64,000 bases of DNA, taken from Euglena gracilis. Its lineage: Eukaryota > Euglenida > Euglenophyceae > Euglenales. Shown piece after piece: positions 1-12,600 of this stretch. Every line of letters starts with the position of its first letter. Position 1 is the stretch's first letter. The position numbers and the translations under genes are program-made. The DNA is taken from NCBI GenBank assembly GCA_039621445.1, contig CP154954.1:11588716-11652715 (forward strand), in the 5' to 3' direction. The notes under the pieces are model-generated. The model searched no databases. It was not told the origin of the DNA and saw only the letters and a list, made by a program, of their open reading frames with translations.

Positions 1-2937
1 ACCGCTGGGTTTCAAAAAGAATGCAACGTTGCGCTTAAATGCAAGGCAAAAATCAAAACGAAGTGAAGTGCGAGTTAGGCCGCCTGAGAGTGTTATTACC
101 CCCTGATTGAAAGATGATTCGCTTTGTCCAATGGGATCCCTGCCACCAAAAATCACAGCGTAGATATTGTCCTAGTTCATGTCCCTTTGGAAAGAACTCA
201 GGGACAAACATTCACCAAGTGCAGCCCCACAAGTGGGGATAATATCCAAACAAAAAAAATTCATTCAACCAGGGGAAGAAACAGGCAAAGTGAAGGTGTG
301 CTCCTGATATCAAATGCCGATTGTGCTTTGCTTGCGCTCTTTTGTTGCTCTTGTGGTTTTGAAACCTGAAAATATATCAAACTTCACCTTCATTGCCTTT
401 GTGTCTTGCAGAATTTTCAAGCCATTGGCTGGCACTTTTATTCCGGTTATTCCGGTTTATTCCGGTTTATTCCGGTTTTCGCTATTCCGGTTTATTCCGG
501 TTTATTCCGGACCGGAATATCTCCCTGCCCCTGCCCTTGGGTGGCTGAAAGGGGACCGTTTCTGGGTGCATTTAACCTCGACTTCTGAAAGCCTCACTCA
601 GTTTGGCAACCACCAAGCCGGATCCTATCACCCTCGAAGGAAAATAAATGGAGAGGTTCATGCATATTCACAGTCGTTGAATTTTTCGTGCAAGGTGCCA
701 TTTTGGATGGATTTTTTGAAGCCATGCGAAAAAATGATTTCCAGCTTTGAAGACCTGAGCGAGGCAGTTCACTGCCATTGTTTTTCTTCCGACCCAATTT
801 TCATTTCGATCCTTTTTTGCACGTTCAAATCCAAAAAATAATAATACCATGTTGCAGGACGTTACCCAATTGGAAATTTTTCGCCTCATAATCAAAAATT
901 TGTGTAGCAACTTTATTCCTGGGCTTTTCTGCATTTTAGTTCCTTATTTTCTTGATTACTTAATTCTTTATTTATTTTCATGACTACAGGTTGGGCACAG
1001 TTCTGAGGGGTCTAGGGTTCAACTGTAGCTTTTGTTTTGTAGTGCCGGCAACCCGATCTAAATCACAACATCCGGAAATGTCCAGCAGTCGTCCAGCGGC
1101 AAAAAAAAATAAATAAATTGTCGATGACCATCGACATTTTTCATTTTTTCCGTCGATGACAGGGGCAGGCCATACCATTGCTTTCAGACATCTGGGGAGG
1201 GCGTACAAAAAAAAACCAGTCAGTAACGTTTGAATCAGTCAAGCACTTCCTCGTGAGATCTATCAATCAGGTCACTCTGGACTAAATGGTCCAAAATCAA
1301 GGGGTTGGAGCCGGTTGTACGCTTTTGGAGGTTTCTGGCCACCCACAACACCGGGCCATTTTGACCCCCCCCCTGTGGAGGTTCAGCTCAGATAGAACAA
1401 ACAGACTGCTTTCAAAAAGTGACTGCATTTCCTTTGAAAATGGAAATTGACACCCTCCCTCCTCAATGGTATATTCCTGCAACAGGGGTGTTGTTAGGAC
1501 ATTTATCCCTCAGCTTTTTCCGTCTGCCCAAACCATTGCCTACTGTTTGTCTGACGGCACGGCAAATTTAGGGCTCCAGACCCCTCAAAATCAATTCTTG
1601 TGACCATTTTTTGAAAAATTTTGGTCCGGGGGGGGGGGGGGGTTGGAGACCCAATCCAGCCACTTCAAAAAAACAACAGTCATTCATGCCCCCACGCCCC
1701 CGGGACGAGTCGGACACATACTGGGCATAACCATGCATGGGGCTGGGAGGGAGTTGATCAGGCTTCTTTTTAAGACCCCCGGGGGGGGGAGGGGGGGTCC
1801 CCCCCCCACCCACCCAGGGTGGCGCTGGACCCCCCCGGGGGGGGGGGGGGGGGGGGGGTCCGGGGACCCCCCCAAAATCGGGCCCGTTAAAGGCAATTTT
1901 CAAAAATTTTCGGCGCTTCGCGCCGAAAAGGTATACCCAGCGCCTCCGGCGCGGGAACCCCCCCCCCGGGGGGGGGTCCGGCCCGGACCCACCCCCCCAC
2001 CCCCCCTCCCCCCGGGGGGGGGGGGGGTCAGGTGACTTAAAAAGAAGCCTGGAGTTGATGTAGGTGTGAGCTTCGACATCACATTGGTTAAAAAAAAAGA
2101 ACTCCCGGTCGAATCAAGAATTTCAGGAATACCAAAAAAAAAAACAGGTGTGATCAGGGATCAGAAAAATGTTCATGTGAAATACACACATGTGTACATG
2201 TGTACCCACATACAAACTGAATGTTGAGAATATATCGTACAGCTGCATTTGCAAATGCAATGAATCATTCCGGATTGTGAAATGGGAGAAGGTAACAGAG
2301 CCATCAAAATCTTATTGGCCACCCAAAATTGTATAGTGAGTGGTGGCAATTGACTTTCGAATGTTTCAAACCAATCAAACCCAAGGACCAAGAAATGAAG
2401 ATGAACGCAGGCGACGCTGAGGTCAGCTCACAACTGGAAAATTTGGGTTGGCTGGAAAAAGGCTGCTGGGCGTAAGGCTGTGTGGGTTGCAGCCCCTCCG
2501 GAGTTGCTTTTTTTTGTTGTCGTTTTGCCACGGCACAGGCCACAGGCATGGATGGTGGTTCCCGGGTGGAAATCCATGAGAGATTCCGCTCAGATCGTCG
2601 ATCCGCCACAAAAACACCCGTTCTACAACCTAAATAAATAAAAATATCTGTGCGTGACAAAGAAACGACCTCTTTGAAATATTGCCGAAATAAAATTCAT
2701 TAAATCTCTGTGTTCCCTATTGCGCTTTCCTTCTGTCCTAACAAAGGTCGCAGCAACACAAACGATGCACAGGGTCAGTGGCATACAGCAAAAGGTCTCG
2801 AACAAACAAATAAAATTCATGTGCGGGGGAGGGGAGACAGCCTTCAGACCGCCAGTGATGCGATTCGAACAGCCACGGCTGCCACGAACCCACCCATTCC
2901 ATGAGCGACGTCACAGCGAGTTGCGAGGGGACTCCGC
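1..2937. other. Region downstream of the dehydrogenase, no gene seen
   Basis: No exon was recognised. It holds a 10-bp tandem repeat (438-510, TTTATTCCGG), C/G-run inverted structures at 1.62-2.03 kb around a cggcgcttcgcgccg stem, and otherwise AT-leaning unique sequence. The dehydrogenase 3' UTR must lie just below 2,938; no polyadenylation signal can be fixed. Confidence 0.6.
438..510. repeat. 10-bp tandem repeat (TTTATTCCGG)
   Basis: About seven head-to-tail units, with small variants in the middle. Confidence 0.85.
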
Positions 2938-3095
2938 TCACGGCACCACAGCATTCAGCACCACGCTGTCCTCCACGAACGCCTTGATGACCCGCACAGC
3001 CTCCAGCGCCGTGGCGTCTGACAGAGGCGCGATGCGAGAGAGCGATGCGGCACCCCTCACGTAGGCTACCACCCCCGACGCGACCATGCACTCGC
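2938..3095 (-). CDS. Dehydrogenase gene, terminal exon
   Basis: Codes the closing helices: ECMVASGVVAYVRG, then DATALEAVRVIKAF and DSVVLNAVVP before TGA. The VLNAV ending is typical of the short phosphoglycerate dehydrogenase form. The acceptor is gaggccag; the preceding GC|GAG split codon fits the GG-ending exon upstream. Confidence 0.9.
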
Positions 3096-3904
3096 CTGGC
3101 CTCGAAAACATTGTACAAAAGTGTGCAAAAATGCGCAGAAATGCACAAAAAAATGCGCAAGAATGCGCACTTTTTGAAAAAAAATGCGCAAAAGGCTCCA
3201 AATTTGAGAGAAAATGTGCAAAAATTATATGAAAATGTACGTAAAACCAATATACAATAATTGTATTTTAATTTTAACCAAACAAAAAATTTTAAAAAAT
3301 TTTTAACCAATTAAATTTTTTTTAAAAAATTTTAACCAATTTACATTGCATGGAATCATGAGGAAAATTTCAATTTCAAAATTCTTTAAAAATTGCAAAA
3401 ATTTGCAAAAGTGGTAAAAAAAAAGCGAAAAATTTGTAACAATCACGAAAAAATGTGTTTCCAAAAGCAAAAAAAAATGTGTTTGAAAAAATTGAATTTT
3501 TTTTGCACAAAAAAACGCAAAAATGCGGAAATATGCGAAACACATCCATCTTTGCTGTCACCAGACAGGCCCACCAGCGTTGCACCCGGACGACTTGTTA
3601 GCAGGCCGGACAATTGCAAGAACCCCAACAGTTTCCCGGGTTGCGTCTCATAGGCATTTCAATGGATTTTGACCCTGTGCACTCTGGGGGATCGTCTACT
3701 GTATTGCGACACAAATAAACACCAGTCGCGGAATGCCACAAAAAACCCACACAATCCTGCTGCGCACAACCAAGAGAACTCACTGACATAAAATGACATA
3801 AAACTGGACACAAACACACACCACATCTACACACCCACCCACCCACACAACACACGCACTGCACATGCAAACGTACACACACACACGCGCGCGCGCGCGC
3901 GCGC

Positions 3905-3935
<31 letters not shown>

Positions 3936-4885
3936 ACACACAACACACAACACACACACACACACACACATACAACACATAAAGAACACACAATGCGCAA
4001 AATGCACAACACACAACCACCCACCTTGATAGACACACAACCCCAATCCACCAGCACCCACACACCCTGGGCCTGCTCAGTGGCGGCCCCGATGTGGTGG
4101 GTGATGTACACGTTGGGGTGCTCTGCGAGGGCGGAGCGGAACTCCCCGGCCCCACCGGCAGGCTCGCCCTGGAACACGTCCAGCCCTGCGCCAGCGGAGG
4201 GTTTGCAACACCCTGAGACGCTGTTTGAACCATCTCAGATACTCTTCACAAACACGTCGACTTTGTTGACGCTGTGTTACCCGCCCCCCCCCTTGTCGTA
4301 CGACCGGGTTCCTGCAACCTGTGACCGGGGGGGGGGGAGGGTCGTAACACCCCCATGACCTGCAACCTGTGACCGGGGGGTGGTCGTAAATGAGGGGGTG
4401 GTCGTAGGTAAAGTGGTGTTAAATTTTTCGCAACCTGCAACCTGTGACCGGGAGGGATGGTCATAACACCCCCATGACCTGAGACCTGCAACCTGCGACC
4501 GGGGGGGGGTCGTAAATGAGGGGTGGTCGTACGACAAGGGGGGGGGTGGGTAGTCTCAGAAATACCCACTGTTAAGGCTTCAAAAAAAAGATTGACTTTG
4601 GACCTTTGCGCAAATGAACCATTTGAGTGGTTCCTTTGCGTGCAACTGCACAAAGCACCACTCAAAAAGTCCCAACAATGTCCATCGAGAGGGGGACACC
4701 GCTTTGGACCCCAGGTCACAGCCCTCCCAGTCCCGACTGGTCTTCAAGAGGCTGCTATTGAGGGCCGCCTCCTGGAGATTTCCTGAAGGTGCAATGTCTG
4801 ACTGGCTCACACACACACACCAATGCCCACCCAACCACACGCACACACACAACACACACACACACACAACCACACACACACACAA

Positions 4886-4957
<72 letters not shown>

Positions 4958-7900
4958 GCACGCACACGCGCAAACCCACACCCACACACCCACACACCCA
5001 CACCCACCCACCCACCCACCCACCCATTGGGATATTTGGCCATCTACAATTTTGGTATGCCAGTCAGGGAATTTTTTAAGTTGGAAAAAGCTCCCCCCCC
5101 AAGGGGGTGGGGGTCCAGAAAGAATCGAACCCGGCTGCCAGGCTGGACCCGGGTGGGACACGAAAACAGGCAAAAAACCCAAATACAGCTCAGTTGTCCT
5201 TTTTTGGGGCCAAAATTTTGAGGTGAACCCACAAAAAAGTACCAAAAATGGCCATTTTCCAAAAAAAATTCGGCGCTTTGCACCAAAATTCTTCCGGGTC
5301 CACTCGTCTTCGCTGGGCTCCTTTGTGTGGATGCATGTACGGGATCGAGTTAAAATACCCGTATCATTAAAAAATAAAAAAGAAATTTAATTAAAAAATT
5401 ATAAATAATTTTTGGCCCGAAAAATCCACAACGTAAGAAGACGGAGACCGGCTCGGATGCCCTTCTCCCGCAGGGCCCACAGCAGGGCTTCCTCGTCCAC
5501 CACGGAGCCCCGCGTCGTGTTCAGGAAGAGGGCCCCCGGCCGCATCGCCCGGAAGAAGTCCCAGCCCGCCAGCCCCGCCGTCTCCGCGTTGGGCGGCACA
5601 GCCCGGCCCGCACGGCCTCCGCGACAAAGGCCGGCGGCCAACCGGGTTGGCCGCCCGGCGGCCTACCCGGAGCCGCGAGCGTGAAAGGCTCAAAATCGAT
5701 GGACTTTGGCGAAACACAAACACACACACACACAACAACTCCGGCGCCTGAGGCGCGTGTGTGTGCGCACACGTGCGTGTTTGCGCGCGCGCGCGCGCGT
5801 GTGTGTGTGTGTCGGTGGGTGTGTTGTGTTGTGTTGTGTGTGTGTGTGTGTGTGTGTGTTGCCAAGGGGCAACACACACACACACACACACACACCAATT
5901 TTGGCCGGCTGCCCCCCCCCCCTGTATCAGACACAACCACCGGGGGGGGGGGGAGAACGGTTGGGTTGGGGCAAGGGTTTAGGTTCAAATAGGCTGATTT
6001 TATCCCTGATTGACGTGTCACCCCGATTCCTAAGTTTGACTGAGCGGGACTGAGCAGTCCCAGAAACCCCGGGTGGTGGCTGTCGACAACCTCCAACCCC
6101 ATTCTGGCAGTTGGAGGGGCGGTCCGACCACCCTTCGCCTCGCGCTTCAATTAATAATATAATAAGATATAGATAATATAATATAATATAATATAATATA
6201 AGAATATAATATAATATAATATAATATAATATAATTTGATATAATATAATATAATTTGATATAATATAATATTATATGACGTAATATAACATAATATAAT
6301 GTAATATAATATAATGTAATGTAATGTAATGTAATGTAATGTAATGTAATGTAATGTAATGTAATGTAATGTAATGTAATGTAATGTAATGTAATGTAAT
6401 ACAATTCAATACAATACAATACAATACAATACAATACAATACAATACAATACAATACAATACAATACAATACAATACAATACAATACAATATAATATAAC
6501 ATAATATAATATACTATACTATACTATACTATAATGTAATGTACTGTAATATAATATAATATAAACCCCCCGGTCGACCTTCCTTGTCTTCGCACAAGAC
6601 ATTGTGGCTCAGCCTTGTTCAAGCAGGAAGGTCACCACCCAACGGCCACGGGGAGGCATTTTGGACTAGGCTGCTATTTTTAACTTGCAAGACTTTTCGT
6701 AACACCGCCCAGGGGGGCGGGTCCCCCACACGAGGGGCCTGGGTATGGGTGAAATGGTATGGGTAAATGCTGTCAGACCGCCCCGATCCCCCCCCCCGGC
6801 CCACCACCCCACCGAGGGTGGGTGGGGGCCTCTCCCCCCCTGGGGGTTGAAAATAAGCAATCTTCCGGCCCCTGGTCGGATTTCGAGATTGGGGGGGGGG
6901 GGGCTGAAGCCACAAAACTTTCACAAAAACTTCGAATTTCCGTGCCAATGATTGGGGATTGAAGACACGTTTATTTTTTTCCCTGTGGACGAGAAGTGTG
7001 CCGTATTGCGTTCCTCGTAGGGAGGACCTGTCGACAACCAAGGTAATGAGCATGTCGCCATCCACAGGTGTATCGACAAAAAGAGTTTTGGAGAAAATTT
7101 GCAAATTGGTTTGAAATTACTTTTGTGTTGTTTTGTATTTCGTGTTGTTTTGTATTTCCAATGGATTTTATTAATTTTTAAATTACCATTAATTAATTTT
7201 TTTTCAAAATAAGTTTGCAGCCTTCACTCCCCTACTCCCAATCTCTGGAGGTTGCAAAATAAGGCACACACTCATTTTTTCACGCCTTCACTCCCCTACT
7301 CCCCCCGAGGGGTGCCCACCAATTTAACAGCCCAGGGTGTCCAGGCAAATTTCCCTCGAAAAAAGCCATATAAAAAGGGGGTCCCCAACACCATCGAGGA
7401 GGAAAATATAATCCAAAAAAATTCAATGAGATTTTCGTCTTTTTCAACGAAACAACTGATAAAAAAAATTGTGAAAAAATTGGAAACAAAATCAGCCGGT
7501 ACAGAACCATACTAAAATATAGGTGAGCGGGCACAGAGGACAGCGGTGGGGAGACTGGTACAATTGAAAAGATATAATGTTAAACATGAGGGACGAAAGA
7601 CCCTAAAAAAAGAAAAGAAGAAAACTGAAACTAAGCTAAAAAACGATAGAAAAAAGGAAGAAGTCCAATGGGTACAATTGAAAACCATTGTTGTTACTTC
7701 CAATGAGGTTGCAGTTAGCAATATTTACCGAAATATGATTTTGTTCATCGGGGGTTTCGACGACATTCCAACCTGTTTCACACAGTCTGCAAATGCAAAC
7801 AAAAATGCAAATGCAAAACGTGGGAAAAAGTCATCACCTCAAGCGGTCTGCAGCTCTGAGAGAAATGAGTCTTGGTGGGGGGGGACTCCTTCGAGGCCAG

Positions 7901-9606
7901 GGCCCTGGCCGGCAGCGACGTGCAGCGTCACGACGTGTGCGTCGGCGGCCACAGCCAGCGGGGAGTGGCGGAAGCCGACTGCCTCCAGGCGGATTTCCTG
8001 TTGTCCCCGGGGGGGGGGGCACCCAGCCTTCTTGTTGAAACCGACCCAGGGTTCCACGCTTTTGTTCTTTTGTCCGAAATCTGGAATGTGCTAATGTTTT
8101 CTGCCACTTTGAGGATGACACAAAATGGAAAAAAATGCAAATTTAAACTTTAATAAAAAAACAGAAAAATAATAATTTAATAAATTTAATAATGTTTTAA
8201 ATTTATTTAAATAATAATAATAAATTTAAAAATAATTTAAATAATAATTTAATAAAAAACTTTAAAACTTTAAAAAACAGAGGAATCTGAAAGGGAAGAG
8301 AGATGAACAGTCGTGTGCCTATGGCGGTACAAATGAGGCACTCCGAGTTCTTTGGGACCCTGGGTGCCGGCTGCAGTCCACCCTGAAACAAGCCGTGCCC
8401 GACAGAATTCTCCGTTGAAGAAACCCAGCGTTGGGGACACGGACAAGCGGTTGGCCATGCATCTCTCTGTTGAGATCTGGACCCCGTCAGCGCCGAGCCC
8501 ATGGACGCCAATCCCCTATGCCTACGAAAGGCAGAGGACGTTCCCCCCTGGCCTTCAACAAAGCAGCCTGGTCCCAAGCTTTGCAGCCGTCTCTGCAGTT
8601 AGAGACCTGGGCAGAGACCGGAATGCAGAATGCAGCCAGCTGTGAGCTGTGAAGTCCGAATGAGCGATGTCCCGCCTCGGCCATTCTCGCAGATCTTTCA
8701 TTCAGGAACTAAAACCAGCCCCCCCCCCCCCAATGCCAAGGAGGGTTGTGGACAAGGCATTTGCCGATTTGGTGACCATGGGGGGAGCTCACGAGCAAAC
8801 AGACGCAATGTCACCCACACAAGTTGTTTTGAGACCTGGGTGGATATCATCTTGACAAAACAAAACCCCAAGGTATGCTGATATTTTCCAAAAAAAAATA
8901 ACTATCAGGTTCCAGTGATGGGCTGTCACCGACGTCTTGTCACCGACGTCTTGTCACCGACGTCTTGTCACTGACGTCTTCTCACCGACGTCTTGTCCAC
9001 CGACGTCTTTTCACCGACGTCTTCATAGATTCACTTAGTTGTTTCCCGGGGGGCACTTTTTTCCTGGGACCCCAACCCACCCACCACTCTTGGAAACACC
9101 CCCAGGGGAGGCTTTAAATGAATCTATGATTGCGAACCCTTATGCCAAGACCTGATGGCGACAATTTCGCATAGGGTTGCTTCTTTGCACTTGTTTGGGC
9201 AAAAAAATTCAGGAAGGGGGGACTGTTGTTGGAGGCTATCAAAAAATGTGGAAATTGGGGGAAGATTGGGAAAATTGACATTGGTTTTGGGCTTTTACTC
9301 CAAATGTGGCGGGAAGCAATGGGAAGCACTCAAGGAAGAATTTCATTATAGAAATATCTTTCATTGGTTAAACAAATCTATCAGCAAAATATACACAGAA
9401 TCTTCCACCGAAGAACTCAGCAATTAATGAATGTAACTGATTGCAACTTCCATCTCAAACCAATGCGGTGGAAGAGAAATGAAGGGAAAAAAGCAGAAGG
9501 AGAAGAAAGATTGTGGATAAAATTGAATTGTGGAAATTTGAAAAACTTGCAGATCTCCCCCCACAAACACATTCACGTGCATATGTGCTGCTGAGATGGA
9601 GCAAGC

Positions 9607-9664
<58 letters not shown>

Positions 9665-12600
9665 GGCCCCAACAGATGACGTTCATCTGCATCAAGAACA
9701 GAGGTCTTTAGATTTTGAAAGGTTTGAATAGCTCCTGTTGACCCTCTTGCCCCCCCCATGGTTTATCAATTCAAAGTGTGGGTCCTCCAGTCGGTTGGTG
9801 GATTTTTGGACAATACATTTTTATCTCAAGAAATCTCAAAAAAAAAAAGGATTAAAAAAAAGGGAATTTTTGCGGGAAGATAAAAGAAGTGAGTGAGTAA
9901 GAACAATTTCAACTGTTTTGACACACAGACACATGGGTAATTTTTCATTTCAAATAATTCACATATTTTAGAAGAGGTTTCTTTTTGAGCCAGCCAGTGA
10001 AACTAGGGACGAATTTCTATGGATATTGGCACACAATCTTAAATTTTGACACGGGCGTCAACGATTGGCAGAAACCATTCACCAACTCAGAAAATCAATT
10101 CAGAAAATCAGCTGGGAATCCTAATGGTTTCACATTTCAATTTCACAACCACCTAAATTTTTATAAGTCCTTTTTCCCTTAGGAATGTACAAACTCAGTG
10201 CATTTTTTGCGCATTTTTTTTGCGCATTTTTGCGCATTTTTTCCGAGGGCCGCCCAGCGCATTCCCCCCCCCTGCACTTTTTTTGGTGCTTATCGCTGTC
10301 TTTCAATATATCTCTTGGTCTGGTGGGAATGACCACATGCCATTTTCCCCGCATCCAACAATGAGCCCAAAATTAAACCAAAATCACCAAAAACAGCTGA
10401 AATGAAGGCATTTTTGGCCAAAAAAAATGCATGAGCAAGGCGTCACTCTCTGTTCACCATAACCAACAATGTCAGCCATGGTGCCTCTTACTTGTGACCA
10501 GGGGAGTAGGATTCGATGCGGGGTCTCTGAAAACCCTAGTGTCCTCATCATCATTGGATGAATACCCACACCTCATCACCCAAAGCTTTTTTCTTGAATA
10601 TGGACAAAATGCCTCCAAAAAGTGTAAAAAAGGTGGGAAAATGGAAAAAAAGCGCAAAAAAATTCTTTAAAAAGGGGCAGAACAGAGCACAAATCAAACA
10701 GCATAACTCAGCGTCAATGCAACATTGGTCAAGGAGCAATTTGATAATATACAATCAAAATCAAAAAAACCAAAATGAAACTGCAACATGTAAAAAAAGC
10801 CGGAAATTCTTAAGATGCAAAAAAAAAAATGCGCGAAAAAATCGAAAAAATGCGCAAAAAATGCGAAAAAATGCGCATTCTCCCAAAAATCCGGAAAATG
10901 CGCAAAAAATGCGCAAAAATGCGAAAAAATGCGAAACGCATCCCCCCCCCCTGAAAAGTGAGATGACTAGGCAAATTTTTACCAAAATATAATTGGGATT
11001 TTTCAAACTACCCCCTCCCCAGTGTGGAACACCCATTCATATGAAACTTTCGACCTCAAAAAAAAAGGCATTTTTGGGCCTGCAAATGCTGGAACAAAGA
11101 AAATTCTAATGTGTGAATGGCAAACATCACCAACGTCACAAAAAACCCTGCCTCCAAGCGCGATGCGGATCACGGCTTGGGCGATGTTTCCACTTCCAAT
11201 CACTCCCAGCGTGCGCCCTGCGTGCGCACAGACGCAGAATCACACCAGGGGATAATTGTTTGTTTTTGAACTCGCATTTCACAGCAAGGACACCAATTGT
11301 TTGTACACCCTGATTTTCTCGGTGGTGCCCAAACCCCAGCTCATAGAATGTGGTGACGGTGTGTGCACACTGGCACGTCCCCGCCCCAGCCCCTGTGGTG
11401 CAAAGTGCTGCGCAAAATTGAGGGCAGTCTAACGATGAGAGCAGCAAAAAATCTATGCCCATGGGCTGGGGGTTGTGCACCACCCACGAAATTAAGAGTG
11501 CACAAATAATGAAAAATGACGTCACATAAAAAACCTTTCTGCCTCATTCAGATGTGATAATGTACGAATGCAATACAAGAGTATTCAAATACAGAACGAC
11601 TGGCTTCATCAAATCCGAAATCGTCGAAAAGAAGAAAACTTAAAAAAACCTAAAATGAACAAAAAGATTGGCCGGATGTTTTGTCGTTTTCTCTGTCTTT
11701 TTATTTTCTTCAAACTTAAGCAAATTTGAAATCAAAATAAATTGGCACAAAAAAGTTTAAAAATATAAGCACAATGCCCTTCGTCATTTTTTGAGAACAA
11801 ACAATATGACCAAAATATGCTCCGACGTCATCCATTGTTGCCACCCGGTTGGAAAAAATTTATTATTCATCGCGGGGGAATTTTGCGATACCCGACAAAC
11901 CAGGAATCACACACACTGACCTGACCGACTGTCATCCTGGCGCACCCCCGGACTGCACACCTGCCAGGCCGAGGGCGGCGGAGTACTTTGCCTTGTCCCA
12001 CCGCCCCTGCCGGCTGTCGGTGACGTTTTCAACGATCCGGCGGCAGGGTTCGCGTTCATGCAGGGGAGATGGAGTGGGGTGGGGGGCACCCCACACCTAA
12101 ACAGCGGCATCGTCAAAAAGATCCATTTCGTGTTCGGCATTTTGTTTAAAAGTGCTTTAAAAGAAGGATGGTTTTGGTGCAAAATTTGGGGGTCCCATGA
12201 ATCGCCCTCCTCCCGGGTCTAGACCAGACATTCATTTAATGTGGTTCACAAAAGACGTGTGAACCACAAAATTTTTTTTGGTGTCCACAGGTGAACCACA
12301 AAAATTTTTTGGTGTCCACAGGTGAACCACAAAAAAATTTTTTGGTGTCCACAAAAAATTTTGTTGCCCACAAAACCTGATTGTGGATCAAAAAAAATAA
12401 CCCCCCCCCAAATAATAAACCCCCCCGGTTTATTATTTGGACACCCGAAGTCAGGGTCCAGGGGGTTTATTATTTGGGGGGGGTTTATTATTTGGGCAAA
12501 AATTTTGAAGTCAAAATTAGACCCGAAAACCCCTCCACAGGCTCCAATGGTCACTTTTTTGGCATTTTTGGGCTTTTTTGAAAACTGGGTGCTTTTTTGG

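Larger units (their letters stand above)
5594..7910 (-). other. Intron 7 of the dehydrogenase (nonconventional)
   Basis: Begins GGCCAGGGCC and ends CTGTGCCG. Seven bases before CAG (TGCCGGC) nearly match seven after CTG (TGCCGCC), a possible decayed target duplication. It contains the CA/CG microsatellite at 5.7-5.9 kb and the pentanucleotide array at 6.15-6.56 kb; 6.6-7.9 kb has no recognisable gene. Confidence 0.6.
8042..11154 (-). other. Nonconventional intron 6 of the dehydrogenase
   Basis: Begins GAGGCAGGGTTTTTTG and ends AACCCTGGGTCG (CAGGGTT pairs with AACCCTG). It holds a 14-bp tandem repeat at 8.93 kb, a CA run at 9.61 kb and tgcgcaaaaa-type repeats at 10.2 and 10.8-10.95 kb. The region 8.28-8.68 kb has an open minus frame but no conserved motif. 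Confidence 0.7.

Noticed and set aside
4614-5390. Long His/Thr or Val/Cys frames over CA repeats (also at 3.8, 5.7, 42.8 and 62.7 kb)
   Set aside because: Pure dinucleotide microsatellite translated in all frames; no codon structure.
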